A DNA stretch of 64,000 nt. It comes from an uncultured Succiniclasticum sp. (GTDB taxonomy: Bacteria > Bacillota > Negativicutes > Acidaminococcales > Acidaminococcaceae). Below are positions 27,351 through 35,593 of the stretch, piece after piece (the stretch's first letter is position 1; every line of letters starts with the position of its first letter). Both the position numbers and the translations under genes were made by a program. Location: assembly GCA_902801365.1 (NCBI GenBank), contig CADCHY010000012.1:1-64000 (forward strand). The letters are read 5' to 3'. The notes beneath the pieces are model-generated. The model ran no database searches. It had not been told where the DNA came from and saw only the letters and a program-made list of their open reading frames with translations.

Positions 27351-28466
27351 TTATACGCACAGTTTCTTTATATTCTCAAATTCCCAGTAATACTCAATGT
27401 CCTCCATGGTCCTTATGACAACATCCTGCATAAGCTTGTCGGCCACCGCGAAGAATTCGTATTTGCCGCTGTCCCGCAGCTGTTTCGCGGAGATGGCCAG
27501 CTGCAACCATGCCCTCTCCTGTTCCGCTTCCGCGAATCCTTCCATCAACACCGCTTTCACGCCGGTGGCGACCTGCCCCAGGAAACTGTTCTCCAGCCAG
27601 TAGGCCATCTTCATGCCGCGGTAATTGCTTCCGCACAGGTTCCGCAACGCGTAAAACGGTTTTTCCTCCTGCAGCCCGTTCCAGATATCCGCAAAGCAGA
27701 AATCATATTCCCCGTCTTTAACTGCCGGCATGAACTCGAAGGCATCCGCCTGCACCACACGGATCTTGGTCCCGGCCTCCCCGAACTGCGGCAGAATCTT
27801 CTGTTTGAAGAATTCGATGATGCCTTCATTTTTTTCCACGACGGTTACGCTTTCCACTTCCGGTTTCAGCGCCGCCATATAGGCAAAATAGCCTAAACCC
27901 AGGCCCAGCGTCAGCACCCTGCCCTTCGCTTCGTCAACGGCCGGCTGCATGGTAAAGATTTCATTGAATGTAATGGACATCCATCCGTTTCCCTCTTTGT
28001 CCTGCAAAATATAATAGGGCGCGGGTTCATCTTTCCAGAAACCGATACAGGGAACGAAGGAATCCAGGCCGCCACATTTTTCACAGACGACCTCGTTCCA
28101 TAACACAACTTCAAACTGCCTGTCAATGACAGAAGCAACCCGGAAATCCCCCAGCTCGCAACCTTCCAGCCGTATGTCACGGTAATAGGGATTTTGCAGC
28201 AGGTCTTCACGGGAAAAGGCCCTGCAATGGGCAATCAGGGGATAGAACGGATCCTGCTCCGAAGTAATCTGATGGCCTGCCAGCGCGCTGACCACATTGA
28301 CCGGGGTTATGTCCTCGTCCTTTGCGTTTCCCAGATTCAGGACGCAGTCATACTTGCTGTCGGAAATCATGGAAAGGATCTGACTGAACGCGGACTGGTA
28401 CGAAAAATAATTTTCAATATATCCCGGGAACAGATTCCGGATCCGCCGGCTACTTACAAATTTCAT
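27351..28466 (-). CDS. SAM-dependent methyltransferase-like protein (spermidine synthase fold)
   Basis: The C-terminal half has a Rossmann-type SAM-binding core: VLTLGLGLGYFAYMAA (motif I), VTVVEKNEGIIEFF (acidic end of strand 2) and YDFCFADIWNG (motif IV region). The N-terminal half of about 170 residues contains a CEKCGG pair that may bind zinc. The pattern resembles spermidine-synthase-like methyltransferases of unknown target. I prefer the ATG at 28466, preceded by GGAG; another ATG lies 12 bases upstream. A small gene follows in the upstream direction, 28 bases away. Confidence 0.75.
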   Translation of the reverse strand: MKFVSSRRIRNLFPGYIENYFSYQSAFSQILSMISDSKYDCVLNLGNAKDEDITPVNVVSALAGHQITSEQDPFYPLIAHCRAFSREDLLQNPYYRDIRLEGCELGDFRVASVIDRQFEVVLWNEVVCEKCGGLDSFVPCIGFWKDEPAPYYILQDKEGNGWMSITFNEIFTMQPAVDEAKGRVLTLGLGLGYFAYMAALKPEVESVTVVEKNEGIIEFFKQKILPQFGEAGTKIRVVQADAFEFMPAVKDGEYDFCFADIWNGLQEEKPFYALRNLCGSNYRGMKMAYWLENSFLGQVATGVKAVLMEGFAEAEQERAWLQLAISAKQLRDSGKYEFFAVADKLMQDVVIRTMEDIEYYWEFENIKKLCV

Positions 28467-28493
28467 GTTACTCTCCATTCCGCCGCCGTTGAT

Positions 28494-28727
28494 TTATTTC
28501 AAATCGACAGCCAAAACATCAAATACAATGCTGCCTGCTTCATCCAGAAACGCAGCCATCGCTTCGCCTTCCCGCAAAACGATGAGTTCCCTGCAGCGGG
28601 CAACGGCCTTCGCCCTGTCGGCGTTCAATCCGGCGGCATATGCCTTTGCCTCCGCTTCCTTTTGGAAAGCGCAGTCAATCAACGTCTGTGCAGTGTTAAA
28701 CGTACAGGTGATGATGTAAATTTTCAT
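28494..28727 (-). CDS. Small hypothetical protein, 77 aa
   Basis: A short cytoplasmic protein with an N-terminal strand (MKIYIITCTFN), a long Ala- and Lys-rich helical middle and a final strand (IVFDVLAVDL). The family is not recognised. AGGAGG lies eight bases before the ATG. It is 28 bases upstream of the methyltransferase gene and probably in the same transcript. Confidence 0.65.
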   Translation of the reverse strand: MKIYIITCTFNTAQTLIDCAFQKEAEAKAYAAGLNADRAKAVARCRELIVLREGEAMAAFLDEAGSIVFDVLAVDLK

Positions 28728-28851
28728 AGTGACACTCCTCCTTTTATTTAATACTGCTATAATTTGTTTTCTTCTTATATATGAAACAACATAATTTTAA
28801 GATAAATGTGATTGTAATCTCACGCTTCCTGTTTATGTATGTACTCTCCTG

Positions 28852-29547
28852 TTATCCGTTCCCATTCTCATACGCAATGGGATCAACCAGACCATTCTCC
28901 TGAAAGGCCCGTTTCCGGTCACGGCATGTCCCGCAAATACCGCAGGCTTTCTCATGCCCTTCGTAACAACTCCAGGTCATCGCAAAGGGAACGCCGATTT
29001 CCAATCCCTTGGCCACAACATCCGCTTTTGACTTGCCGATAAACGGCGCGACCACACGCAGCGCCTTCCCACTGCCTAAAAAAATGGCATCGGCTATGGC
29101 CTTATTGAATTCTACACTTGTATCAGGATACGCGCTGCCTGCCGCGTCATCCGCATGGGCTCCGTAATAAATCACTTCGCAGCCGTTTCCTATGGCAACA
29201 GAAGCCGCGGAGGAAAGAAACAACCCATTCCGGAAAGGAACATACGTGCTGACCGGCGCGCCGCTTGTTTTGGCTAGCTGCTCAGAATACTCCTCATGGG
29301 GAATCGCAGCGGTCGATCCTTCCAGCAGGCTGCAGTCAGCGCCTTTGAATATTTCCCCTAAATCAAGCGTAATTCTTTTTACGCCATAGAAGGAAGCAAT
29401 TTTTTCGGAGGCTTCCAGCTCCTTCTTATGTTTCTGCCCATAATAAATGGAAAGGGCCAGTACTTTGTCCGCCCCGTATTTTTTTACGGCGAGCCCCAGA
29501 CAGACGGAGCTGTCAAGACCGCCGCTGAACAATACCAGTGCTTTCAT
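28852..29547 (-). CDS. queC: 7-cyano-7-deazaguanine synthase
   Basis: QueC makes preQ0, the precursor of queuosine, from carboxy-deazaguanine, ammonia and ATP. The ATP-pyrophosphatase loop LFSGGLDSSVCLG is at the N-terminus and the zinc ligands are in CYEGHEKACGICGTC near the C-terminus. I place the start at MKALVL, with GAGGA nine bases upstream; the frame is open five codons further. No other queuosine gene and no preQ1 riboswitch are visible in the leader. The start region lies in a 38-base tandem repeat. Confidence 0.95.
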   Translation of the reverse strand: MKALVLFSGGLDSSVCLGLAVKKYGADKVLALSIYYGQKHKKELEASEKIASFYGVKRITLDLGEIFKGADCSLLEGSTAAIPHEEYSEQLAKTSGAPVSTYVPFRNGLFLSSAASVAIGNGCEVIYYGAHADDAAGSAYPDTSVEFNKAIADAIFLGSGKALRVVAPFIGKSKADVVAKGLEIGVPFAMTWSCYEGHEKACGICGTCRDRKRAFQENGLVDPIAYENGNG

Positions 29548-29550
29548 AAA

Positions 29551-29628
29551 ACGATTCCTCAAAATTAAAACGGTTTTGCAAAATTAAAACGATTCCTCAA
29601 AATTAAAATGGTTTTGCAAAATTAAAAC
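29551..29628. repeat. two tandem copies of a 38-base unit over the queC start region
   Basis: The unit ACGATTCCTCAAAATTAAAA continues to GGTTTTGCAAAATTAAA and is repeated with one or two changes. Each copy carries the ribosome-site sequence GAGGAATCGTTTT on the minus strand, but only the proximal copy is followed by the ATG. Confidence 0.8.
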
Positions 29629-29735
29629 GGATTTCCAAAACCTTCTTTACTTCCTGAAAGCGCATATTCTTATCCAATGCTTTTATACGCATCAACAATT
29701 GAACGCATCAGGACAATCGTTGCAGCGGGATAAAT

Positions 29736-30500
29736 TCACTTCATCAAAATCAACACGGCCAGAATCAGATTGATCACCGCCACCAGAGGACGAAGATAAC
29801 GGTTTACCTTCTGGCGGTCCAGCTTAGACATAAGCCACGGTCCGGCGAAGGCGCCTGCCAGCGTGCCGGAAAGCAGCAGCTTTACCAGACTCCAGTCCAT
29901 GTGTCCCAGCGAAAGATGCATGAAAAAACCGACCAGCGACATGCCAAAAATGACAAAAACCGAAGTTCCCACCGCATGCAGCGGCGTGCAGCCCAGTACA
30001 AACAGGCCGGCTGTAATGGGGCCCCCGCCGGTAACGCCCAACAGCCCTGACATGACGCCGCCCAGCAATCCGTAGGCCATCGCCTTCAGTTTATCCTGCA
30101 TAGTGAGGGAATCCGCGTCTTTAATCTCCCGCTTGGGCGGATAAATGCAGTGCCACGTCATCTGCAACGCAAGGATCAGTAAAATCAACCCGGTCAGCAT
30201 ATTATAAAAACGCAACGGCAGCAGACCGGAGCACAGCGAACCGGCAACGCTCCCCACCGCTGTTCCGACCAATACATATAAGGCAAGACGGATATTCACG
30301 TTACCGGCCCGGTAATGACTGAACGCCCCCATCAGCGTGGTCGGTATCGCTGTCGCCAGGGAAACAGAAGCCGCCACATCCGGCGCAATGCCGCACAAAC
30401 CGGTAAGCACGCCGACATATACGGCGCCGCCTCCGCCGCCTAACGATATTATAAGCATCCCTGCAAAAAAACCTATCAGAGGTAAATATAAAACTGGCAT
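29736..30500 (-). CDS. TauE/SafE-family membrane exporter
   Basis: A 254-residue membrane protein with about seven to eight helices of the TauE/SafE/YfcA family, whose members are suggested to export sulfite, sulfoacetate or related anions. Family markers are the GGGGGAVYVGVL stretch in the first helix pair and GVMSGLLGVTGGGPITAG in the middle, the two internal repeats. GGAAGGG precedes the ATG. It is monocistronic between queC and a hypothetical gene. Confidence 0.88.
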   Translation of the reverse strand: MPVLYLPLIGFFAGMLIISLGGGGGAVYVGVLTGLCGIAPDVAASVSLATAIPTTLMGAFSHYRAGNVNIRLALYVLVGTAVGSVAGSLCSGLLPLRFYNMLTGLILLILALQMTWHCIYPPKREIKDADSLTMQDKLKAMAYGLLGGVMSGLLGVTGGGPITAGLFVLGCTPLHAVGTSVFVIFGMSLVGFFMHLSLGHMDWSLVKLLLSGTLAGAFAGPWLMSKLDRQKVNRYLRPLVAVINLILAVLILMK

Positions 30501-30534
30501 GACACAATCTGCCCTTCCAATTTTGTCATTTTTG

Positions 30535-30888
30535 TCAATTTCCGGTTTTCAGGTTATACTCGACCCATTCCCCGTCTTTCAGCGTTTCGTAAACGCCCCA
30601 CTCCGGTTTCCCGGTATCACGGCCCTTCACCCGCAGGGGTATGAACGCGTCATGCTGGCACCCCGGAAGAGGATCCTCCATTTCGATCCAGCCTTTTTCA
30701 TCAATCAGGCCGTTCCAGTCAGCATACAGGTCTTCCGGCGAATCATACCAGTAGTCCGCCGCGCACAGAACCGCGTCCACACCGGAATACGTAAAGAGAT
30801 AGACGCCTTCCCCGGTTTTATACAGCATGATTTTATAAATATATGTATTATCATCCGATTTTTTGGGCTCTTTGAGCCGGGCGTACAT
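30535..30888 (-). CDS. Hypothetical cytoplasmic protein, about 117 aa
   Basis: The family is not recognised. It is a small soluble protein rich in aromatic residues and Asp (YYWYDSPEDLYADWNG-like centre, then a basic VKGRDTGKPEWG segment). I prefer the ATG at 30888, nine bases after GGGAGGG; an ATG two codons earlier is too close to it. It stands alone. Confidence 0.65.
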   Translation of the reverse strand: MYARLKEPKKSDDNTYIYKIMLYKTGEGVYLFTYSGVDAVLCAADYWYDSPEDLYADWNGLIDEKGWIEMEDPLPGCQHDAFIPLRVKGRDTGKPEWGVYETLKDGEWVEYNLKTGN

Positions 30889-30955
30889 TCTCATATTCCC
30901 TCCCCGTAATTCCGGTTTACCTGCATATCCCGGTTTATATCATAAACAGCAATTT

Positions 30956-31001
30956 AGTCGCTTCTATCATTTATAACAGCAAGTCGCTTCTATCATTCAT
31001 T
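30956..31001. repeat. short tandem repeat
   Basis: AGTCGCTTCTATCATTTATAACAGC is repeated almost exactly (AGTCGCTTCTATCATTCATTATAAC), a 27-base period, just before a terminator. Confidence 0.7.
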
Positions 31002-31007
31002 ATAACA

Positions 31008-31037
31008 AAACAGCCGCAGAAAAATCTACGGCTGTTT
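31008..31037 (-). terminator. terminator after the duplicated-domain exported protein gene
   Basis: AAACAGCCGCAGA pairs with TCTACGGCTGTTT (one mismatch) and on the minus strand is followed by TTGTTAT. A close copy lies at 38016. Confidence 0.65.
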
Positions 31038-31122
31038 AACTTAATATAAATTTGTTTAACCTGACGCCACATTCATCACCAGGTTTACGATGCTCCGTTT
31101 TCTCCGTGCCTTATACCTTCCG

Positions 31123-31581
31123 TTAATGAAGAGCGCCGCATTTTATTTCCGTTACTTTGCCGTATTTAATTTCAATCTTTAACCCGATGCCCTGCAACCC
31201 TTCGGCATAATAAATAAAATCTTCTTCGTGGATAAAATCCGGTTCGCCGTAGGCTTTTTTTACCATATCCATACTGGCGCCCAGACCGATACCGGCCTTT
31301 GTTTTGGCATCGCTGAAATCATCGGCTTTCATTTTGGTTAATTTACCATTTATAAATTCAAAATCCAGGGAGTCGCCGTATTCGTATTCAACTTTTTCCC
31401 CGTAGGATTTCATTTCACGCTCGGACTTTCTGGGAGTTCCATAGGCCTTTTCAACGGCGCTGATAGAAGCTCCATAAGGAATTCCTCCAAGTTCCAGCTG
31501 GTTTGCGGGTACCGTGGCAAAGCAGGTTGAACCTGCGAGGAGTGCAGCGCCTGTAATAGCAGTTATTAACAGTTTTTTCAT
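31123..31581 (-). CDS. Exported protein with an internal duplication
   Basis: A secreted protein of 152 residues with a Sec signal peptide ending STCFA. Two homologous halves follow, each with a G.S...V.KAYG.P helix (ISAVEKAYGTP and MDMVKKAYGEP) and a two-strand tail, as in small SmpA-like or copper-amine-oxidase-like periplasmic domains. The function is unknown. I place the start at 31581, eight bases after AGGAGG; another ATG two codons earlier is too close, and the longer open frame upstream has no ribosome site. Confidence 0.72.
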   Translation of the reverse strand: MKKLLITAITGAALLAGSTCFATVPANQLELGGIPYGASISAVEKAYGTPRKSEREMKSYGEKVEYEYGDSLDFEFINGKLTKMKADDFSDAKTKAGIGLGASMDMVKKAYGEPDFIHEEDFIYYAEGLQGIGLKIEIKYGKVTEIKCGALH

Positions 31582-31704
31582 TTTCATTCTCCTCCTGTAA
31601 ATTTTAATACATACGATAAGTCTGTCACGCTTTATTAGTCCCTGCAAGGACAGGTGTCGACAATTGAAATAACGCCAATTATCTCTTCAAACCTGAATAT
31701 TTCA

Positions 31705-31893
31705 CTAATTGCTCAAAGTCCAGCAACTGGTGCCGTCCAACGTGCAAGTACCACCCGCTATATTTCTCAGCGCTTTTTCGTCCAGTTCAACGTCGGCCAG
31801 TTCCGCAAAATAAGCTTCCGCTTCGTCCTTCGTAATCTCAAACCCTTCTGCTTTGGCCAGCGCCATCAGTTCGTCCGCGGTTTTGCACTGCAT
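31705..31893 (-). CDS. Nif11-type leader peptide, putative RiPP precursor
   Basis: The peptide has the C-terminal half of a Nif11 leader: CKTADELMALAKAEGFEIT, then an acidic AEAYFAEL helix and ALRNIAGG, a double-glycine cleavage site. The predicted core is TCTLDGTSCWTLSN, with two Cys and several Thr/Ser that could be modified. No lanthionine synthetase, cyclodehydratase or radical SAM gene is nearby. There is no ribosome site before the ATG (31893) or the upstream TTG (31902). The frame is open back to the esterase stop and that stretch looks like the rest of a Nif11 N-terminus, so the start may be lost or unusual. Confidence 0.65.
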   Translation of the reverse strand: MQCKTADELMALAKAEGFEITKDEAEAYFAELADVELDEKALRNIAGGTCTLDGTSCWTLSN

Positions 31894-31962
31894 TATGGGC
31901 AATCCGGTTGATTCATGTAGCGACGCTGCCCCGTTGCGGAGAAAATGAATTTGTATGATTTC

Positions 31963-33957
31963 TTAATACTTTCCGATAAATTCCAGCAAACCCCTGATCT
32001 CTGTCAGCTTATCTTCCAACGGCCCGCAGCGCAATCCTTTACCGGATACGAGGAGAGCCTTGGGGAACCGTTCCCACTCAATCGCACTGACTCCCCTGAT
32101 TTCATTATTGTAAAACCGCATTGCGTCCCCGCGCATAAATTTTACTAAAAAACTCCGAAACACCTCGGACAGATCCGCATTCAGTACATTGCCGTACAGC
32201 TGCGCCCCGTCGCTGTTTCCCAGAAACGCCGACGCCACGTCCACCGTACCCGAGCCCAAGTTCTCCAGCAGCGGCTTTACGTTCCAGTACAGCAGATAGA
32301 CCGGATTGCCGCCTTCCGCCAGTTTTCTTGCGCTGAGATACACGCCCAGCGCGCTGCACTGTTCCACCGCTTTCGCTTTTGCTTCCACCTCAGGCACCGT
32401 CGCCGCCTGTTCCCGGACATAGTCTCTTACGGCCTGCGCATCCGCAGGGCTGACTTCGTCAAGGAAGCGCAGAATAACATTCAGTTCGCCGGATATGAAA
32501 TCCTCATAGGTCTGACTGCCGACAAAGGATTTGTAAATCTTTCTTTCATTGCTGGCGACGCCAATCAGGAATTCGACGTGATCCGCAGCTCCGTTCCGGT
32601 AGGCCCCAAACACATCTGCGGGGATCAGTTTTCCGTCCCGGACCGGCCCGGACAGAAACAGACCCATCAGAAGTTTTTGCGACGCTTCCTTCAATTGTTC
32701 CGTGGAAAGCTGCATCAGTTCTTCCATCGTCGCCGTCGAAGTTTCCTGCAACAGTTTCTTCGCCAGGAGTCTCGACATTTCCGGCGAATCGTTCGAAGCC
32801 ATGGGATTGCCGTGGAACACAAAGGCTTTCCGGAACAGGCCCTTCGCCTGTCCGCAGGTCGCCAGCAGGCTGATGGAGGTGGCCCCGGATTCAAAGCCCA
32901 TCACGGTAATCCGGTCCGGGTCGCCGCCGAAAGCCGCTATGTTTTCTTTGATCCATCGCAACGCCGCAATCTGGTCAAGGAGGCCGAGGTTCAAGGCATC
33001 GGGATACGCCTCCCCGCCGGGCACTTCCGAAAAATCAATGAAACCGAAGATACCCAGACGGTAATTGAAGCTGACGCCCACAACGTCCGGGCAGGCGCGG
33101 ATCAGACTGGTGCCGTCCATCAGCGGATCGGCAGACCCGCCGTAGGCAAAATCGCCGTGGTGGAACAGCACGATGACCGGCTTTTTCCGGTCCGTCTTTT
33201 TACTGCCCACACAAATATTCAGCGTCAGGCAGTCCTCGCTTTGCCTGTGATGCTTTAAAATCGAGCCCTCGTGATCCACCTGGATCGCGGACGCGCCAAG
33301 ATGCTGCGCCTCAAATACGTCCGCCGATTCCGGCAGCGGTTCGGGCGCTTTCCACCTGCGTTCCCCCACCGGAGGCTTTGCATAGGGAATTCCCGAATAG
33401 TAAATGATGTTCTTCTCTTTTACACCGACATAGGTCCCGGTTTTTGTCTTTACCGCCAGGCCGGTATCATAGGCGCCGCGGATGGGCCGGTTCTGCCGGT
33501 TCACTTCGTCCAGGTCGACGGTTTTCAGCGCTTCGTCAAACACAAAGCCGTTGCTCCCGTCTCCGTATTGCCTGCGGACTTTCCGTACACGGTACCAGCG
33601 GACAGCCATACTTAACAAAAATCCCAGAACCGGGAAGGCGATGACGCTCCTGTACTGTACCAGCAAATGCCCGAGCATGGAGACTCCCAGCCATGACATG
33701 GCGATATGCTGGACCGCCAGAAAGATGACGATGAACAGGGCAAAGGCCAGGAACCGGTATGCCGGTTTCTTCTGTATGGCCCGGCTGAAAATGATGCTAC
33801 CTACCACGCAGTCCATCGCAAACCCGGCCACAAGGCAGACTGCCAGACACTGCCAGTCCGGCCAGCCCAGTAGCTTCGGGATTTCATAGCCCAGTCCGTA
33901 CCCTAGCGCCGAGACGAAGGCTATCATAAGATCATCAACCGTTAATAATTTTTTCAT
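31963..33957 (-). CDS. Membrane-anchored carboxylesterase (type B)
   Basis: About 140 N-terminal residues form four hydrophobic helices, followed by a basic segment and a full carboxylesterase type B domain from about residue 165 (GIPYAKPPVGERRW, GGDPDRITVMGFESGATS). The nucleophile Ser lies in GFESG instead of the usual GESAG. Other family blocks, such as FNYRLGIFGF, are present. At 664 residues the membrane part is an addition to the normal enzyme. The substrate is unknown. The Nif11-like peptide is encoded 70 bases after the stop on the same strand. The ribosome site is weak. Confidence 0.82.
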   Translation of the reverse strand: MKKLLTVDDLMIAFVSALGYGLGYEIPKLLGWPDWQCLAVCLVAGFAMDCVVGSIIFSRAIQKKPAYRFLAFALFIVIFLAVQHIAMSWLGVSMLGHLLVQYRSVIAFPVLGFLLSMAVRWYRVRKVRRQYGDGSNGFVFDEALKTVDLDEVNRQNRPIRGAYDTGLAVKTKTGTYVGVKEKNIIYYSGIPYAKPPVGERRWKAPEPLPESADVFEAQHLGASAIQVDHEGSILKHHRQSEDCLTLNICVGSKKTDRKKPVIVLFHHGDFAYGGSADPLMDGTSLIRACPDVVGVSFNYRLGIFGFIDFSEVPGGEAYPDALNLGLLDQIAALRWIKENIAAFGGDPDRITVMGFESGATSISLLATCGQAKGLFRKAFVFHGNPMASNDSPEMSRLLAKKLLQETSTATMEELMQLSTEQLKEASQKLLMGLFLSGPVRDGKLIPADVFGAYRNGAADHVEFLIGVASNERKIYKSFVGSQTYEDFISGELNVILRFLDEVSPADAQAVRDYVREQAATVPEVEAKAKAVEQCSALGVYLSARKLAEGGNPVYLLYWNVKPLLENLGSGTVDVASAFLGNSDGAQLYGNVLNADLSEVFRSFLVKFMRGDAMRFYNNEIRGVSAIEWERFPKALLVSGKGLRCGPLEDKLTEIRGLLEFIGKY

Positions 33958-34024
33958 GCTTCACCAGCATTATTGTCTCTGTTAACATACTTGCGTTGTA
34001 AACACTGCGATTGATCCGGCCGTT

Positions 34025-34444
34025 TCAGTTCCACTTCCAGGAATCGCTGTAGCCGATTTGCTTTTGCTTCATATACGGCTTCATCGTTTCCCAGACGGCT
34101 TTCAAAACCGGCCTTTCGTTTTTGGAAGGAGAATACTCCCACTGGTCGGCGGATTTTTCATAAAACGCCCCCACCATGGTATCGTTTTGGGACTCGAAAC
34201 CGTAAACGACAGTCCGTTCCAGGGAACCGTCGCTTTCACGAACCGCCTTTACCAACACCCGGTAGTCCATTCCCGCCGGAAGATTTGCCGCGTTAATGCT
34301 GTCCGAATCCAGATAAAATGACCGGCCGTCATGGGAACAGCACCACACATCCGCAGCCAGAGATACGCCCGGCAGATACAGGGCGCCGGCCGCAAAAACC
34401 GACACCGCCAGGACCAGAACTTTTAAAACTCTTCCTATGTACAT
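34025..34444 (-). CDS. Exported protein of unknown function, 139 aa
   Basis: A Sec signal peptide ends GVSLAA and is followed by DVWCCSHDGRSFYLDSDSI, a start seen in small Negativicutes surface proteins that show a strand-rich fold; I cannot name a family. The start at 34444 has AGGAGG seven bases upstream. It is the last of a set of three small envelope-protein genes (35513, 34875, 34444) on the minus strand. Confidence 0.7.
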   Translation of the reverse strand: MYIGRVLKVLVLAVSVFAAGALYLPGVSLAADVWCCSHDGRSFYLDSDSINAANLPAGMDYRVLVKAVRESDGSLERTVVYGFESQNDTMVGAFYEKSADQWEYSPSKNERPVLKAVWETMKPYMKQKQIGYSDSWKWN

Positions 34445-34527
34445 GAGTTCCTCCTGTTTTTTCCAATGAAAAAACACCACAATCCGATTCGCATCGGGAG
34501 CGGGGAGATTCCCCGTTATTTATATTT

Positions 34528-34875
34528 TTATGCCCCTTGGCCGTCCAGATACGTATTGATGGCATCCTGGGCCAGCACAAGATCCACCAGGCCGAAGCCC
34601 AGAATGTAAACGATCAGATACAGAATGCCCGAATTGCCGCCGGGGTTCCGCTTCAGATTATCCACGTTCTCCCCCAGCCGGTAGGCCCAGATAAAGCCGT
34701 AAAGTCCGCAGGTGATCAATGTTAAAATCAGAACCATCATGCCGCCCATGGCATCCTTCTTATACAACAGGGTGTTCATCTCATTGGTGACTTTGTAGAT
34801 CCAGTACAGTCCGTATAACCCGAAGGTAACGAACGATAAGATCACCGCGAAAACAATACCTCTTTTCTTAACCAT
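34528..34875 (-). CDS. DUF4234-like membrane protein
   Basis: A protein of 115 residues with three to four hydrophobic helices. The pattern FVTFGLYGLYWIYKVTNEMN and LITCGLYGFIWAYRLG is the duplicated helix motif of DUF4234 proteins. I place the start at 34875, with GAGGGGG upstream; the open frame runs 36 bases further and would overlap the preceding gene. No biochemical function is established. Confidence 0.78.
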   Translation of the reverse strand: MVKKRGIVFAVILSFVTFGLYGLYWIYKVTNEMNTLLYKKDAMGGMMVLILTLITCGLYGFIWAYRLGENVDNLKRNPGGNSGILYLIVYILGFGLVDLVLAQDAINTYLDGQGA

Positions 34876-34901
34876 AATAATATCCCCCTCTTTATTTACG
34901 T

Positions 34902-35513
34902 TTACTTCCACTCTTCGTGGCGCTCGCCCTTGCCGTCAAACCAGATATGCTTGTCGCGCCGGCTGTTATCCGGATAAATCCAGAAAATGTTTATATGCCG
35001 CCAGCCTTTCGCATCGTAGGTCGTGACGCTCTCCCGGTAAAGAGTTTGTCCGTTAATGATGACGTACCCGTATTCCTTACCGTACTGTTTCCCGTCCTTA
35101 TCATACCATATATGCTCGACATCTTTATCACCCTTGGCCGTGAAAAATGTATATTCTTTGTGAAAAATACCCTTCTCGTCATACCAATACCGGGTCCGGG
35201 ACTTTGCCGACGTCGCCGCCGTAACCGTATTTTCTCTTGTACCCTCAGGAGACGTGGTTAGTTCATGCCGGTTCCCTTCCCTGTCATACCAGTAATGCAT
35301 CACAACCTCAACCTGTCTGGAGAGCAGTCCTCTCTCGTCCTTGGCATAGACGTAGGAGTCATGCTGCTCGTGGAACAAACCGTCCTTATCATACCAGTTC
35401 TTCGGCGAATCGCCTGCCTCCGCCGCAAATCCCACGCAGAGACAAGCTGCAAAGAATACCGTTGCGACAATAAAACCCGTAACCTTTTTAAGTGAAAATC
35501 TGCCTGCGTTCAT
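34902..35513 (-). CDS. Exported protein with five WYD-type repeats
   Basis: A Sec signal peptide (cut near GFAAEA) is followed by five copies of a repeat of roughly 20-45 residues centred on WYDKDGLFHE: the versions are WYDREGNRHE, WYDEKGIFHK, WYDKDGKQYG and WFDGKGERHE. The repeats resemble MORN or YD-type strands, suggesting an extended beta structure. The function is unknown. GGAGGTG precedes the ATG. It lies 27 bases upstream of the DUF4234-like gene, so they probably share a transcript. Confidence 0.72.
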   Translation of the reverse strand: MNAGRFSLKKVTGFIVATVFFAACLCVGFAAEAGDSPKNWYDKDGLFHEQHDSYVYAKDERGLLSRQVEVVMHYWYDREGNRHELTTSPEGTRENTVTAATSAKSRTRYWYDEKGIFHKEYTFFTAKGDKDVEHIWYDKDGKQYGKEYGYVIINGQTLYRESVTTYDAKGWRHINIFWIYPDNSRRDKHIWFDGKGERHEEWK

Positions 35514-35593
35514 CGTTTGTCACCTCCGCAAAAAAGGGTTCCGTTGCTTTCAATTTGCAAGCAACTGCGCATTTTCTTTTCAAACCGGATCCG

